Part shown: positions 9,801-22,348 of the stretch, piece after piece | Position numbering within the stretch: position 1 is the stretch's first letter | Layout: each line of letters starts with the position of its first letter | From: Galaxea fascicularis | Taxonomy: Eukaryota; Cnidaria; Anthozoa; Scleractinia; Euphylliidae | Direction of reading: 5' to 3' | DNA: 64,000 nt | NCBI GenBank assembly: GCA_948470475.1 | Contig: OX419344.1 | Location: 23,995,725 to 24,059,724, forward strand | Notes under the pieces: model-generated | What the model saw: only the letters and a program-made list of their open reading frames with translations | What the model was told of the DNA's origin: nothing | Database searches by the model: none | Program-made: the position numbers and the translations under genes

Positions 9801-12800
9801 AAATCCATGCAACTTACACCTTCTTTCCTTTATGGTGTATTTATTTTCACAAATTTGTTAACCAAAGTTCAGCTGGAGATTTTGCTTGCTTGGCTGGAGA
9901 GCTGGAGATTGGTTTCTGAAAGCTGGAGACTTGGCATCTGTGCAGATTGCAGGCTTCAGACTGCAGACTGGGTTTGAAATGCATTAAGTCTGACCAAAAC
10001 TCTCTCTCTCTTTGTCAAACACAAGATATATTTTTTGATTGTTTGTAACCTTAGTATTAAGACTTATTTTGCTTAATTATCACTCTTAAAGGGATATGCA
10101 TCTTTTAAAGTTGGCATTGGTGATTCTCCTATTGAAAATGTGAATCGACTGTTACATCGATGGCTACTGTTTGCAAAGGAAGAAGACCAGTCATGGCAAA
10201 TTAAGGACACAAAGATATCAAACATTCCTGTGCGTATTTACAAACCAACACATCATGACTCTGGCGAAAGAATCACAGGTGTTATTTATTTGCATGGTGG
10301 AGGATGGACAATTGGTTCAGTTGGTAAGTTTCCAAATTTTTGTGCCTTATTGAGAGCCTGCTGCATTTTCCTGTGTCACTTTCAAAAGTGGGCGTGTCAT
10401 ATTAGGATGGGGGGTACAGGTAGATGTTCATTTTAATAATTAAAATGAACATCCTTCCATACTATCCTAATATGACACACCCACTTTTGAAAGTGACACA
10501 GGAAAGTGCAACAGGCTCTCAATTTTATTATTGTCCAATTCACCTGTGTCTTATCTGTGCACATTTCCAGTAGTTAACAAAAACAACTGTAGCAAATCTA
10601 GCCACTTTGTAGTTTCTTAGTCCACTTCACAAATTCCATTTCATCGCAGCCTTCTTTCATCTACCTCATGTCTTCCAGACATAGTTCTTCCATTGTTACC
10701 TTCCAGCTTCTTTCTCCTTTACTCCTTCCCCACCCACTGTATCCACATGTGTACTGGAACATGTCTCATGTTTATTTGGTTCTGGCAGGAGCCCATCACT
10801 AGGAGCATACAACTCCCATACTAAGCTTATGTCACGGCATTTTTACAGAGCGATTTATTTTTAGACTATCTTTCCTGTGGAAAAAGGTATTTCCTGTACA
10901 TGTGATACTGCATCATCATCACCTTTCTTTTGTTCTAAAGTTTATTAGCTTCGCAGAGAAACTTTAGGACAAAAGAATGGTCGAGGAAAGGTTTCGCACA
11001 AGAGAATGGGCTCCTGAGGGAGTACCATATTTGCGGCAAATTCAATCTAAAAATAAATCAGTCTGTGAAAACGCCGTGACAGGAATATAGGGCAGTTGTA
11101 TGCTCCTAGTTATGGGCTCCTGGTTCTGGTCATATTCCACTGAATAGATTTAACATGCGTGGTTCCAGAAAATATCCATACCCTCAGCCCCCCACCCCTC
11201 CAGAAATTACAATTTAGCTCCATACTTTTCTTTTAAAACTTTCACTTTTAATAATAATGACAATGGGGGAGGTATGGATATTTTATGGAATTGCTCAATA
11301 TTGCTCTTGCAAACCCGCTCCCTTCTTCCTCCCTAGAATTTCTAGCATCTTCTGATCAGGAAGAGGTGGGGAGGGGAGGGGGGGGGGGTATTTCTGAAAA
11401 GCTGCATTGAGAGAAACAGCACTGGCAGTGGTACTAGTTGCCTCTTTTGAACTGAGTTTGAACGTTGATTGAATGTATACTGGAAGTACAATACTAGTAA
11501 ATGTGAATTACTGGTGATTCTACTTTTACTTTAGACAATATTGTTAAAACAAACATAGTGTAACTATTTTATGAAAAAGCCCATGATTCGTGTAGTTAAG
11601 TACAGTGGAACCCCGTTAATAAGGTCACCAATGGGCCATGAAAATTTTGCTGTATTAATGGGGTGGCTGTATTAACAGGTTATGGTCAAATTTCATTAAT
11701 GGGGTAAATTTATGAAGGATTATACAGCTTGGGATTTCAGGATGTGATCGTTAGCCATATGAATGAGGCGGCTGCTTTAACGGGGTTTTCTTATATGAAA
11801 ATGTATGGGCGTTTTGCCGGTACAGAAAAAAGAATTGACTGTATTAATTAAGGTACCCTTAGGTGGGGTTCCACTGTATACTATAAGTAAAACTAATGCT
11901 GTCATTCCTTTTTCAGACTTGTTACACCCATTTACTTATCATTTGGCTCGAGAGACTGATGTGGTTGTGATATCTGTTGAGTAAGTAGGTCATACATGTG
12001 CATGTAAGAGGTATTCTCTGTCAGTCCCTATAGCCTCCTATATTGCATAGGGTATGACATCCATGAGGTAACTGTTGGATGTCAAGAATAGTACTTCTTT
12101 GGAGCTTTAAATAATTAAATTGCATGATCTGCATTTTTAGATTGGCCATTCCTTTCAATTTGGACTAAATTATTTAATGTCTTTTAGTTACAGATTGGCA
12201 CCTAAGCACACCTTTCCTATACATTTTCACGACTGTTACGCCGTCATAGACACAGTACTTACCAATGCCGATAAATATGGCATTGATAAAAACCGTGTTG
12301 TTGTTGCGGGTGATAGTGCAGGAGGTAACTTAGCAGCGGCCGTTGCTCTGAAGTTGAGAGATGAAAACAAAAAACTAGCTGCTCAGGTGAGGATTATTTA
12401 CCATTTTACTGCAATCTCCTTCTGATCCTTACTTAAGAAAATGTACAAAACCCTTAGGCCCCGTTCAGACTAAGTGCCCGTTCCGCGGCACCGTTCCCGG
12501 GCACTAAAAAGGATGCTGTCTAGACACCTCAGTGCCCTGGACCGAGAATGTTCACACCCGTGCAGAGGGCTTGGTGCCCGGTTTATCTTTCTGAGTACTC
12601 CGCAATATTGCCGCCATTTTCAGGTGTGACTGCATCGTAGGGAAATTCGGGAAAAAACGCGGGAACACAGGAAAACGTGTTCAGACGTCCCCGCGCCCTG
12701 GAACGGTGCCCGAGTACTACCCTTGGAGGTAGTGCCCGTGCCCGGGCACGGTGCTCAGATTTGTGTGCGGGCACCAACGAAAAGCTATGTTCAGACTAGT

Positions 12801-14399
12801 GCCCGTTCCCGAAAACCGGGCACAGTCACCTAGTCTGAACGGGGTCTTTGAAGATCCCAGAATACTGTCTAAATCTTTTGGAGGTGTTATAACATCCTGT
12901 CATATTTTTCTCAGTGGCCACTAAGTTAAAACTGTCACTGATCTTTTTAACTTTCAACTACCCAAAACATTAGAAGAATAAGGAGAACCACACCACAAAT
13001 TTGAATCCCCCAATGCCAGGCACAATAAAAAGTCAGTAACTTTAAATCTTGCCCTGCTAGCAGGGCACGCTGAATACAAATCTATAATTATGTATTATGT
13101 GAGTCACCAATACAAACTGTTTCTCCTCTCCCCTTGCCTCCACCCAGCTACCCCCTATTTTGAGAAAAAATGTTGACAATACTCAGGACATCTAGTTTCT
13201 GTGTGACCGAGCCACGCGAGTGAAATGCGGTAGCAAGTATGGCAAAGTCAATAAACCTTAAATGTCAAAATTTATTAGCCAAACAAAAGCGAAAGAGAAC
13301 AGGAAAATAAAAGGACCATAGCGCCACTCCAAGTGAGGGGAGAACTCTTTAGAGGCTTTCTTGTCTTGTTCACTCAACCGACGGACTCTAACTTGTGAAT
13401 ATTACAACGTGATGGGTGTCTTTTCATACGGACTCAATCACTTTAAACAAGAGGCTTAAAGAAAGTCATCGCTAATATCCTGTTTTGAGCTATCCGTTTG
13501 GTGAACCGTAGCTAGGTAAGCCACGAAATGATTAAACCTTCCTCTTTGTGATGCTCTCATTTGCTAGATCCAACTTATGTGTTACCACAAAGTTTATACG
13601 TATTCTACTAACACAAAGGGTAAAACAAATGATATGATTTCGGTGGCGAAGAAGAACGTGCTCAATTTAATAAATTCTTATCCGGTTTATGGCGAGATTG
13701 GAGAAATCACAGAGCTTGGTACAACGCGATAAAAGGCCGCAAAGCATAACCTAAATTGGCCGCTTCCTGTGGGAAAATGATAAATGGAACCGCAAAATAT
13801 AACCTAAAGATTGCTTTGTAATGCTTGTTCGAGCTCGGTTACATGTGTCATTTCCTTTACAGGTTCTTTTATATCCTGTACTGCAGTTCATGGACTTTTC
13901 TCTTCATTCAATGAAAAACAGGAATTCTGCAGTTCTCACTAGAGAAGAAATAGCAGGCTACTGGTCATATTACATGACTGGAACTCTTGACATGGTCCCA
14001 TTATTTCTAGTGAACAATCATTCTATGCATCTTCACAACTCCAAGTATTCTTCTTACATTCGAGATGACAACAAACAGCAGGGTAGAGCTCAGAGGAAGC
14101 CACTGGATGGAGTTCCAAAAGCTGTTCTTGATGGTCTGACTGATTACCGTGCATCACCCTTGATGGCAGACAACCTTAAAGGTTTACCAAAAACCTTATT
14201 GGTGACCTGTGAATTTGATGTTCTTAAAGATGAGGGTGTGCTGTTTAAGACACGTTTGAAAGGTGCAGGAGTTGAAGTTACATATCGTAATTACATGACA
14301 AGCCATGCTTTCCTGATTTTACAGACACATCCTTTCCTTATGACGGAAGAGTTTCGTCAAGCAATTCGAGATATTGCGGATTATATTAAGAAGGTATAG
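6804..14399 (+). CDS. AADAC: Arylacetamide deacetylase-like esterase 1 (AADAC/NCEH1 family)
   Basis: Membrane-anchored serine esterase/lipase of the hormone-sensitive-lipase fold. Members hydrolyse acyl esters in the ER lumen; the substrate of this one is unknown. Five exons: 6804-6956, 10092-10323, 11917-11980, 12188-12386, 13863-14399; phases 0,1,2,0; 394 residues (human AADAC is 399). Residues about 1-20 form a hydrophobic signal anchor, followed by GVYYKQ. The oxyanion motif HGGGW starts at residue 119. VDYRLAPKH, a family signature, is at 149-157. The nucleophile motif GDSAGG has Ser193, and the other triad residues are Asp335 (EFDVLKDEG) and His364 (TSHAF). The usual Gly after the His is Ala here. 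It is closest to the next gene downstream: same exon sizes in exons 3-5 and long identical runs. Intron 1 (3.1 kb) is filled with transposons. Confidence 0.85.
7291..8470. mobile_element. Outer inverted-repeat element, split by a nested transposon
   Basis: The left end GGGCGCTTTCCATTTACA and the right end, read in reverse complement as GGGTGCTATCCATTTACA, form an 18-bp inverted repeat with two mismatches. The interior is interrupted by the element at 7502-8419. It lies in intron 1 of AADAC-like gene 1. Confidence 0.6.
7502..8419. mobile_element. hAT-like non-autonomous transposon nested in the outer element
   Basis: The flanks are an exact 8-bp duplication, ATTTAAAC at 7494-7501 and 8420-8427. 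The ends are inverted (CCCGGGGGG..GTACTCCC and ..AAGTACCCCCCCCAGG). GATGTGCCGCTGG near the left end mirrors CCAGCGGCACAT near the right end. An 8-bp duplication is typical of hAT elements. No transposase frame is visible. Confidence 0.75.
8660..9639. mobile_element. Non-autonomous DNA transposon with long (~130 bp) inverted repeats
   Basis: The left end GGCTGTGTCTAAAAGT and the right end ..ACTTCTAGACACAGCC are inverted. Similarity continues through GGGGACACAGGGAC and GATATCAGTGATGTAAAAAGACATGCC. Imperfect 8-bp flanks (TTGGTCAG 8651-8658 and TTGGTGAG 9640-9647) suggest a hAT-type duplication. It is in intron 1 of AADAC-like gene 1. Confidence 0.65.
10349..10523. mobile_element. Foldback element in intron 2 of AADAC-like gene 1
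   Basis: ATTGAGAGCCTGCTGCATTT.. is mirrored by ..GTGCAACAGGCTCTCAAT. The arms are about 80 bp with few mismatches and meet at a short AT-rich turn near 10430-10445. The left arm begins 25 bp after the exon 2 donor, so the pre-mRNA could form a hairpin next to the splice site. Confidence 0.75.
11603..11876. mobile_element. Mariner/Tigger-like MITE with TA duplication
   Basis: The ends are CAGTGGAACCCCGTTAAT and ..GGTGGGGTTCCACTG, flanked by TA on both sides (11601-11602, 11877-11878). Internal GTATTAATGGGG phrases recur, as in Tigger-type MITEs. It is in intron 2 of AADAC-like gene 1. Confidence 0.7.
12457..12846. mobile_element. Inverted-repeat element with GTGCCCG-rich interior
   Basis: The ends GGCCCCGTTCAGACTA and TAGTCTGAACGGGGTC are inverted. 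The interior repeats GTGCCCG/CGGGCAC many times on both strands. I could not read a clear target duplication. It is in intron 4 of AADAC-like gene 1. Confidence 0.65.
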
Positions 14400-14502
14400 A
14401 ACAGTACTAAGAAAATTCCTGTGGATGACAGAAGAGTTTCTTGAGAAATTTAGGAGTATTCAACAAACAGATTCCATTTGGCAGTGTGTCTGTATACTCG
14501 GA

Positions 14503-15178
14503 GGCTACGTTCACACGGTACCGAACGAATTTTTCTACCGGTTTAAAATTCGTCCGGTTAGGTGTTCCGTTCACACGGAACCACGCTAACCATACGAAAT
14601 TTTAGACGCCTAGCCGTTCAAAAATGTGAACGCCAAAATCTGGGACGAATTTTTAGTCGGTACGGTCAATAATTTAACCGGCCACTTGTGAACACCTTGA
14701 CCGTTGACTGAAGAAAGGTCTAGATTATGAAGATGTGATGTGTCGGATTGTTAATCACCTTTCTTGGTAATATTAGAGTATTAATTCAAAATATCATCTT
14801 GCAAATGGCTATTTCCATGCACGAAGGCGACGGTGTGCTGGAGTTCTGTTAATGTCGGATAAAGTGTAAAAGTCTATGGCCAAATTATCAAGGGCCTTTT
14901 CATCATCTGTCCAAGGAAAATATTTGTCGCTATCAGGTGTCGAATCGTTACCGTTATCGCTACCATCGTTTGCCTTCTTCTTTCTAGACGCCATTTTGGA
15001 GTTTACTAAAGTACTCAGCGCATGGGCAGATGGTAAAATTCCTGACAAAAGTTAAAATTCAACAGGTTAGTCAGTTCAGTGTGAACAGAGAGGAAATATT
15101 GCACGGTTCTGTGTGAACATGTCCGGTCAAATTTTTCAACTAGTCGAAAATTCGTCCGCTACCGTGTGAACGTAGTCC
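14503..15178. mobile_element. Non-autonomous DNA transposon about 100 bp after AADAC-like gene 1
   Basis: The ends GGCTACGTTCACACGGTA and TACCGTGTGAACGTAGTCC are inverted. Related phrases (GTTCACACGGAACC, GGTTCTGTGTGAAC, AATTCGTCCG) recur inside both ends. On the minus strand a short frame (about 15048-14809) reads KYFPWTDDEKALDNL, slightly like the start of a Myb/SANT domain. It may be a relic of a transposon protein, but this is weak. Confidence 0.65.
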
Positions 15179-16016
15179 GATAATGCAAGAATGACGTCTA
15201 CAAGCTAGATGTTCTCACCTCGTTTTGATATCCTCCATGCATTATCCCTGTAAACACTACGATCAAAATTTAAATTCTCATGTATTGGCCCTACACATGC
15301 AGAAGCAGGAGGAAATTGTTAAAATATCAAGCAAATTCATCTTGTGTGATCCTGTCCTTAATTCTCATGACCACTCTGTTGTATAAAACATTGATATTAC
15401 AAGGAGAAATTTGATGCTGATCACTCTTAGGGTTTAAAGGGAGAGGACACAAGACTGACAAATGAAATCTTGACTATTAGTTCAGTACATTGTTGCTTTC
15501 TTATTTATGACTTATGACATTCTCATGTCTACTATACTTTATTGTAAACTCATCAAGACCAATCAAATCACAAGGTTTACAGCATCCATTTTACAATGTT
15601 GATTATATTAATAATGAGTGGGATAACAATATCATCTGAGATAGACTTGAAGGAGTACATACTTGAGCCATGTCCATCCCTTACTGAATGCAACTGAATG
15701 TTTTTAGTCAAATACTGTTTCAAAAACTCTCGTAAGCGAACACTACTCAAACTTCTTAAAGGACCGCAAATGAATTTTTAGGCCAGAAATTTGACATATT
15801 CTTTTGTTTTCCGTTTCCAGTAAGTGACCACCCAACTTATGACCACCTCCTGTAAGCTACCACTTTGTCATGCACCAAGGGTGGTCGCTTAAGAGAGAGT
15901 TGATTGTATACATGTACATTTAGCCCTGTAACACAAATCAAGGTTTTACCCCAGCTTAGCTTGTATTATGTTTTTATTTTTTATTTTTTTAGCTTTGCAA
16001 TTGCTTAGTGGTTTAT

Positions 16017-16533
16017 TACAGTGCGGACACTCGAACCATGGACGTTATGGCTTTATTTTCACTTTATTTGTACTCTATTTTCACTTATTTTGTAGTTATT
16101 TTTTTACATTTTTCCGGAACTAACCAATCACATCCGTGAACCGAAGCAATGGCTCAGACATTTTTTCTCCTTTTTCCGTGTTTTTATCGTTCCACGCAAC
16201 GCAACGTTTGAGACGCTTTTCGGTGCGGGGTTATGATGTGTTCCAAACAACGTTAGCGGGTTTTTGGCGGGTAATATTTCCATCAGAAAGTGCCATTATA
16301 GTTTCACTGGTTAAATATCCCGCAATTGTGAGAGGAGGACCGACCTTGATTGATAAAAAACGCGGAAAAAAATTGGAAAAATGTCTTCGCCGTTGTGTAA
16401 AATCATGGCGCCACTTTGAAAATAACGAGGAAAAAAGGCAAAAAATGTCTCGGCCGTTGCATCGACCCGCGCTGTGATTGACTGGTTCTGAAAAAAAGTA
16501 CATGGCGTTCATGGTTCGAGTGTCCGCGCTGTA
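16017..16533. mobile_element. MITE with ~25-bp inverted ends
   Basis: TACAGTGCGGACACTCGAAC at the left is mirrored by GTTCGAGTGTCCGCGCTGTA at the right, one mismatch apart. Both ends run on into CCATGRACG. The open frames inside are on opposite strands and overlap, so I do not treat them as genes. Confidence 0.7.
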
Positions 16534-17549
16534 ACTGCAATGTAACTGACTTCTTAACCACACAACGAAGTGAAGAGAATAAAAAAATGATCAACCAAAA
16601 GTGTCGTGATGCTCGTGTAAATTCTACCAACTAGCATTATAAGAAAAATCAAAGAGGCAGTAATGAGAATATGCATATTAGATCACAGTTTCTTCTGAAA
16701 ACGATGACAGATAAAGGAGGAGAAGGAGAGGGTGACAACAATGGATGTTACAACAACAAGGGGAAGAAGAAGAATCAGGATGAAGAGAAGGTCAGGATGT
16801 AGAGGAGAAAACAGGGGGAAAAGGAAGAGAATTGAAGAACACTGAAGAAAACGCACTCGAGTGAATAGGCACTAGCTAGAACGCTTTAATTTGGCACATG
16901 TAAAACACGTATTACTGCTAACCATCAAAAGATGCAAAACTTATAGACACATAAAGAATAGATTCTTAAAAAAAGAAATCACAGACTTTGAAGTTTTGAT
17001 CAAGTGCCTTCGAGTCGGCGTACAAGGTTCCTTCTGATGACTAAGGAGCCTGTCTTGTCTGCTTTCAACAATTTGGAAACACTGTACTCGAGCGATCATC
17101 AAGGGACTTTGGAGTTTAGTAGACTGAGACTGTGCGTTGATAGTGTATTTCCAACCTGATGATCGATGATTAAGTAAGACATAAAATGGAAATCCGGTAG
17201 ACAGTGTTACAATTTGCAGTGTTTCGTGCATGAAATAACTTTTGTCTCGCAGTTAAACGTGCACATTGTCTGATGGTCGTGGCAAGGAGAGGTTAGAAAT
17301 GCCTGGCAAGATCCAGGAAGCGTTCTGAAATGTATCCTTACTATGCCCTCCAGCTCCCCCCCTCCCGCAAAAACTTGTTCAAATAAACAATCAAATCAAA
17401 AACCACATTCTTCGCATGCTTCCTGATCGCGTGATAACGCGACTCCCAGGTGCGTGCATCTTATGACTGATCGCTTGAACATCACTGGATCGCGTGACAA
17501 TCCAGACATCTAATCGCGAGATTGCAACACATTGTAAATCGCAGAAAAA

Positions 17550-20500
17550 ATGGCAAATTGCTGTATTATTTTCAGTGCACTTTTGGCTTCTTTGATCGCC
17601 ATTTTTGTAGGGTTGTACTACAAGCAAGGTCTTCCCGAGGAACTACCAGCTAACCAGATATTGAGTGCTCGAATATTTGGTGTGAGTTGGGACATTTTTA
17701 GTTTCGTGGTAAGTTGCTTAATCGACAGATAGCATATTTCATAAAAATTATATCTGGCTAGAGCAGTTAATTTTTCCTTTCAACAAAAGTCAATAAAGAG
17801 CAAGAGAGACCCTCAGTCACTGCTTGTAATGGATAAGAGTGTAACATGATTTCAGTCTCGGAAGATACTCATTTAGTTTTTGGTAGGCTTTCTTTCTTTT
17901 TTACCTTTATAAAGATTCCTGACTCCTGTTTTTTTTTTTTTTTTCTCAAGGGGTATGTAGCCTCGATAGTTAGCATTGGTCATTCACCCCAAGAAAACCT
18001 GAATAGTTTATTACATCTATTGCTGCCACTGACACCGTCAGAAGGAAGAAGTGATACATCAGATAACAAATGGATGGATATCAAGGACACTCAGATTGCC
18101 CGTGTTCCTGTACGTATTTACAAACCAAAACATCTTTTGAAAGAGAATGCCAAGAAATCAACTGGTGTAATTTTTTTGCATGGAGGAGGGTTTATGCTTG
18201 GATCTGTTGGTAAGACAGCTCCTATAATTATTTTTTTCAAACATGATGCTCTGCTCTAAATCCAAGTGGGAGGGGGAGGGGGTACCCAGGAATAGTTGTG
18301 ATTGGGAGGTGCAGGTGTCTTTTTTTGGTTTTAAACAAGACCCCAGACTACCCTGGGTGCAAGAGGTTATTTTTTTCGTTTGGTTGCGGGAAATTATGCG
18401 GCGCGAAGCGCCGAAAGGAAAAAAAATAACCTCTGGTCACACGAGCAATCAACCTAATTTCCATGTGACAAATTAGTTCAGAATTTGAACTAGTTGGTTG
18501 ATTGGTTCTTCAAAGGAAGCAACAATTGTGATTGGCTTACGAAAAGCATGGTTTCCCAGCCGACATGAAACAAGAGCTACGATTGGCTTAGTAAAAGCGT
18601 GGTTTCCCAGGCGAGAGCACAGCAAGGAAATGAGGTTCATTATTTGTGTGACCAGAGGTTTTTTTTTTCGTTTCGGCGCTTCATGCTGCGCAATTTCCGT
18701 CAACCAAATGAAAAAAAATAACCTCTGCACCCAGGGTAACCCTAGACTGGCTAGAGAAGGAATTGGGAAGGGAGGGTCGAGGGACTGACTTAAATGGTGG
18801 GACAATATTATTACTATTATTGGGAAGTTTGAAAAGATTAACCCAAATGGCACTTCTTGACACCATGTATTAGATATCAGGATTACCAAACAGAAAATTT
18901 GTTCCCTGTAAGTTAAGGTTTGGTGGTGAAAGCCTGGGAGACACTCTCTATTACTGTAGTTTCTGAGACATATTTTTTACCTTTTTGAAATTGGGAAGTG
19001 ATAATGTTTCTTTGAAGAGAGACTTTTCAATGAAGGGGGAATAGAAACATTATTTATCTTTCTTTTTTAGAACTGTTCCATCATCTGGTCTATAGGCTTG
19101 CTAAACAAACTGGTGTTGTGTGGATATCTGTTGAGTAAGTAATCCATGGTTGTAGGTGTATTTTTGTGGCATGAAATCATTCACGACATTATGTCCTCAC
19201 TTGGAACATTTGCTCAGTTTCTCTAGACCTCTTGTCCAAGTCCCCACCTTTTCCAGCGTTGGGGAGAGCAGGGATATACATTGACTGGAGCATAATGGAT
19301 ACCTCTCACAAACCGAGTTCAAGGTCCCTACTGTAAGTTACGGACCAGGTTTTTTCCTGTTCGCTTACGGCCCAAGCGTGAAGCGTGCAGGCTATAAATC
19401 AACAGAAAAAATGAATATCCATAACTTACAGTACGGACCAGGAAAACGGGGTTAGTAAGATATTTATAATATATCTCTGAGGTTAATCAGGTGCACAGGA
19501 AAATAAACTTTCAAATTTAGCAGGTCATACAGTAGAGTACAGCCCGTAAAATTGACCAATCACAGTGCGCACACGAACTGAGAGATCTAATATGTCTTAT
19601 GAGAATACTTAAAGATCACCCTATTGAGTAAAGTAGGAACTGCTTAAATGATATTGATAGTTATATGCTTTCAGGAGTTAAATAACTGATTAGTCCTTAA
19701 CCAAACTAAATTGTAATTCCAGCTACAGATTGACACCTAAACACATCTTCCCTGACCAGTTTGATGACTGCTATGGTGTAGTTACAACTGTGTTGGCCTC
19801 TGCTGCAAAGTATGGTATCAATAGCAATCGCATTGTTGTAGCTGGAGACAGTGCAGGAGGTAACTTAGCGGCAGCAGTTGCTCTGAAGCTTAGAGATGAA
19901 AATAAAAAACTTGCTGCCCAGGTGAGAAAGTATTTAAGGCTCTGAAACACTAACACTTGTATCATCGTCATCATCATCGTCATCATCACCATCACTATCA
20001 CCTTCACCTCAACCATCACCATCATCATCATCGTCATCAACAATAACTTCATCATCATTATCAGTCCCTATCCATGCCCAGGGACACATAAGACCTTTTC
20101 AGAGGTTTCTGTAACCAATAGAGCCTCTGGGGACCATTACTGAGCCTCTGCCCAACTCTGAGTCGAGTGTTGGGACAGACCATAGAACTGGGAACTATGT
20201 TCCCTACTCTTTTCATTATGTGTGTGCAGAATTCTTCTGCATTCCTTTAACATTTTTAAGTGTTAAGGGGAAGAACATGACCCCAACAGCTTAACATCAC
20301 TGCCCAGTTACACTGTCATCTAACCGTAACTGAGGCAGATGCTGCAGGGATGGAAGTAACAGCTGTTGATCAGTAATTACCAGTCAAATTTGCCAGTAAA
20401 AATTAAATAAAACAAAATTTCACAAGAAAAAAATGAAAATGTAACTGGCTGTACAAAGCTAGCTGTCAATCACTTATCAATCTGTTTTCTCTTATTTCTA

Positions 20501-21249
20501 TCCTTGTGCTGAGCATACAGACAGCATGACTAGCATGATCAATGTTGTGTTTGCCCCATGACCTTCCTTCCAGTGTGATCTGGTGCTGATTCAAACTAAG
20601 CTTGTACTGGGTTGGGTTGCATACAGTTCACCAGTTAGGCAGTAACACAAGCTTGCAAAACAGGAAAGACAATGTTTTCTAACCATTTTGGTCACTCTTT
20701 TTTCATTGGCAGATTCTTATATATCCTGCAATGCAGTTCATGGATTTCTTCCTTCCCTCATTTATGAAAATGAGCTCTCCAACTGCCACAAGACACCAAG
20801 TGGCAGTTTATTGGTCATATTACATGACAGGAACTCCAAACATGGTTGATGCATTTCGGGTTAACAACCACTCATTGCATCTTCGCAACACAAAGTATTT
20901 TTCATACATTAGACGTAAAGACATTGTGCACCAGAAAGGGGAAACAAAACCTCTGGATGGAATTCCAAAGGCTGTTCTTGATGGCCTGACTGATTACAGA
21001 GCATCACCTCTGATGGCAGATAACATGAAGGGACTGCCTAAAACCCTGTTGCTAACATGCCAGTATGACGTTCTTAAAGATGATGGTCTCTTGTTCAAGG
21101 CACGCTTGCAGAGTGCAGGTGTTGAAGTTACTCATTTAAATTACATGGCGATCCACGGTTTTCTTTCAGTGCAGGGTGCTGATTTCTTAGTGACAGATGA
21201 GTTTCATCAAGCAATTCAAGATATTGTTGATTATATTAAGAAGTTGTAA
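17550..21249 (+). CDS. AADAC: Arylacetamide deacetylase-like esterase 2 (AADAC/NCEH1 family)
   Basis: Second tandem paralogue: an ER-type membrane-anchored serine esterase. Five exons: 17550-17708, 17951-18209, 19071-19134, 19723-19921, 20713-21249; phases 0,1,2,0; 405 residues. Residues about 5-22 are hydrophobic (signal anchor), followed by GLYYKQGLPEELP. The oxyanion motif is HGGGF, starting at residue 130, where paralogue 1 has HGGGW. Family signature VDYRLTPKH, with the usual Ala replaced by Thr. Nucleophile Ser204 in GDSAGG, Asp346 in QYDVLKDDG, His375 in AIHGF. Exons 3, 4 and 5 (64, 199, 537 bp) are the same sizes as in paralogue 1. Both share runs such as [14 protein letters not shown] and [19 protein letters not shown], so the duplication looks fairly recent. 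The start has an A-rich context and gives the anchor helix at once. Confidence 0.87.
18349..18738. mobile_element. TACCCTGGGT-end MITE with 9-bp target duplication, intron 2 of gene 2
   Basis: The left end TACCCTGGGTGCAAGAGGTT mirrors the right end AACCTCTGCACCCAGGGTA. The flanks ACCCCAGAC (18340-18348) and ACCCTAGAC (18739-18747) are a 9-bp duplication with one mismatch. A second inner pair (AACCTCTGGTCACACGAG and TGTGTGACCAGAGGTT) makes a double foldback. It is the same family as 38620-39153. Confidence 0.8.
19960..20300. repeat. (TCATCA)n tract and a dispersed-repeat fragment in intron 4 of gene 2
   Basis: A TCATCA/TCACCA-rich microsatellite spans about 19964-20060. It runs into CAGTCCCTATCCATGCCCAG and ACTATGTTCCCTACTCTTTTC, which resemble the dispersed repeat at 5221-5345 and, in opposite orientation, 34740-34870. 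The minus-strand frame made of MMM/VMVMV here is a microsatellite artefact. Confidence 0.5.
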
Positions 21250-22348
21250 TTAATTAAGTGTTCATGTGATTAATAATAATGATGATGATAATAATATCTA
21301 TAACAAACTTCTTGATTCTGGTTGGTTCTGCACGCCCCTATTTGTTGCATAATTGGCCCATGATCATATGGGTTTGTGATTGCATACCTGTTATAGACAC
21401 TTATGTCGATAAATTATGTGCACTTTAATGGCTTTCTTTAGGGGCCAACCAACCAGGGGGACTGATTTTGAAATGTAATAGAAAAAAATTCTTGCAATGC
21501 TGTAAGAAAGAAATAAGAATGTTGCAAAGCTATTTTATCATTCCGGGAAATCTCAGCAAAACTGCAACCATTCTCTTCCCTTGCTCCCTTTGAACTCTGG
21601 ATTTAGTGATGCTGCAGAATTATTGCTTCATATGTGCAAAAATTATTAGAGCTATTTTTCAATTAGGCGATGATCAACTAACTCCAATTTTGCTTTCACA
21701 TTTGTTTAGGAGATTTCAGTCCACTTTTAAATTGTAACTAATGATTCTAGCAGCAATTACCATGCTTTGAACATTTCTGAACTGCTTTTTGCTATTTTTA
21801 ACTATTTTTTTTAATTAAGAAACTAAACATTTTCACATCTGCAGAGATGCCAACCTCTGGAGATTTTTTCCCAGCCTCCTCAAACCCCACCCCACCCTCC
21901 CAAAAAGAATTTTTCCCCTCCCACCCCCCAGAAAATGATTTTTCCCTGTCTACCTCCCCCAAAACACCCCCCCCCCCCCCCAGGTAAAAATAACTTTTTT
22001 CCACCAAATCAAATCGAGCTATCTTTGTTTATTTCCAAAATCAACTATATCACTAAATGGGTCAATTGAATATACTCAATAACATTATGACCAAATGTCC
22101 TTTATCAGTTCAGGGCTACAATTTCAGTCTACAGTGGAGGAAAGTCTTTAAAAGGTTCAAAGTGGTTTTTATCCGGGAGATTTGGTCACCCGTACGGGAG
22201 ACCAGGAGATTCGTTGCGAATCTGGGAGACTCAGGGATAATCCGGGAGAGTTGGCATGTATGCATCTGCCTGTTGTCACGGACTGTACAGGAAGAGGTGG
22301 GCTTTAGCCCCCTCACTTTTTTGGGTGGATTAAATCACTATTTCCTTT

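Larger units (their letters stand above)
14400..17549. other. Intergenic region between AADAC-like genes 1 and 2
   Basis: No gene is supported. It contains two inverted-repeat transposons (14503-15178 and 16017-16533) and a degraded Tigger-like stretch around 15730-15905 (AACTCTCGTAAGCGAAC against GGTCGCTTAAGAGAGAGTT). There is also a purine-rich GA tract around 16690-16850. I see no clear AATAAA just after the first gene's stop. Confidence 0.5.

Noticed and set aside
16136..16630. Three overlapping open frames on both strands
   Set aside because: They lie within a MITE with clear inverted ends (16017-16533), overlap each other and resemble no protein.
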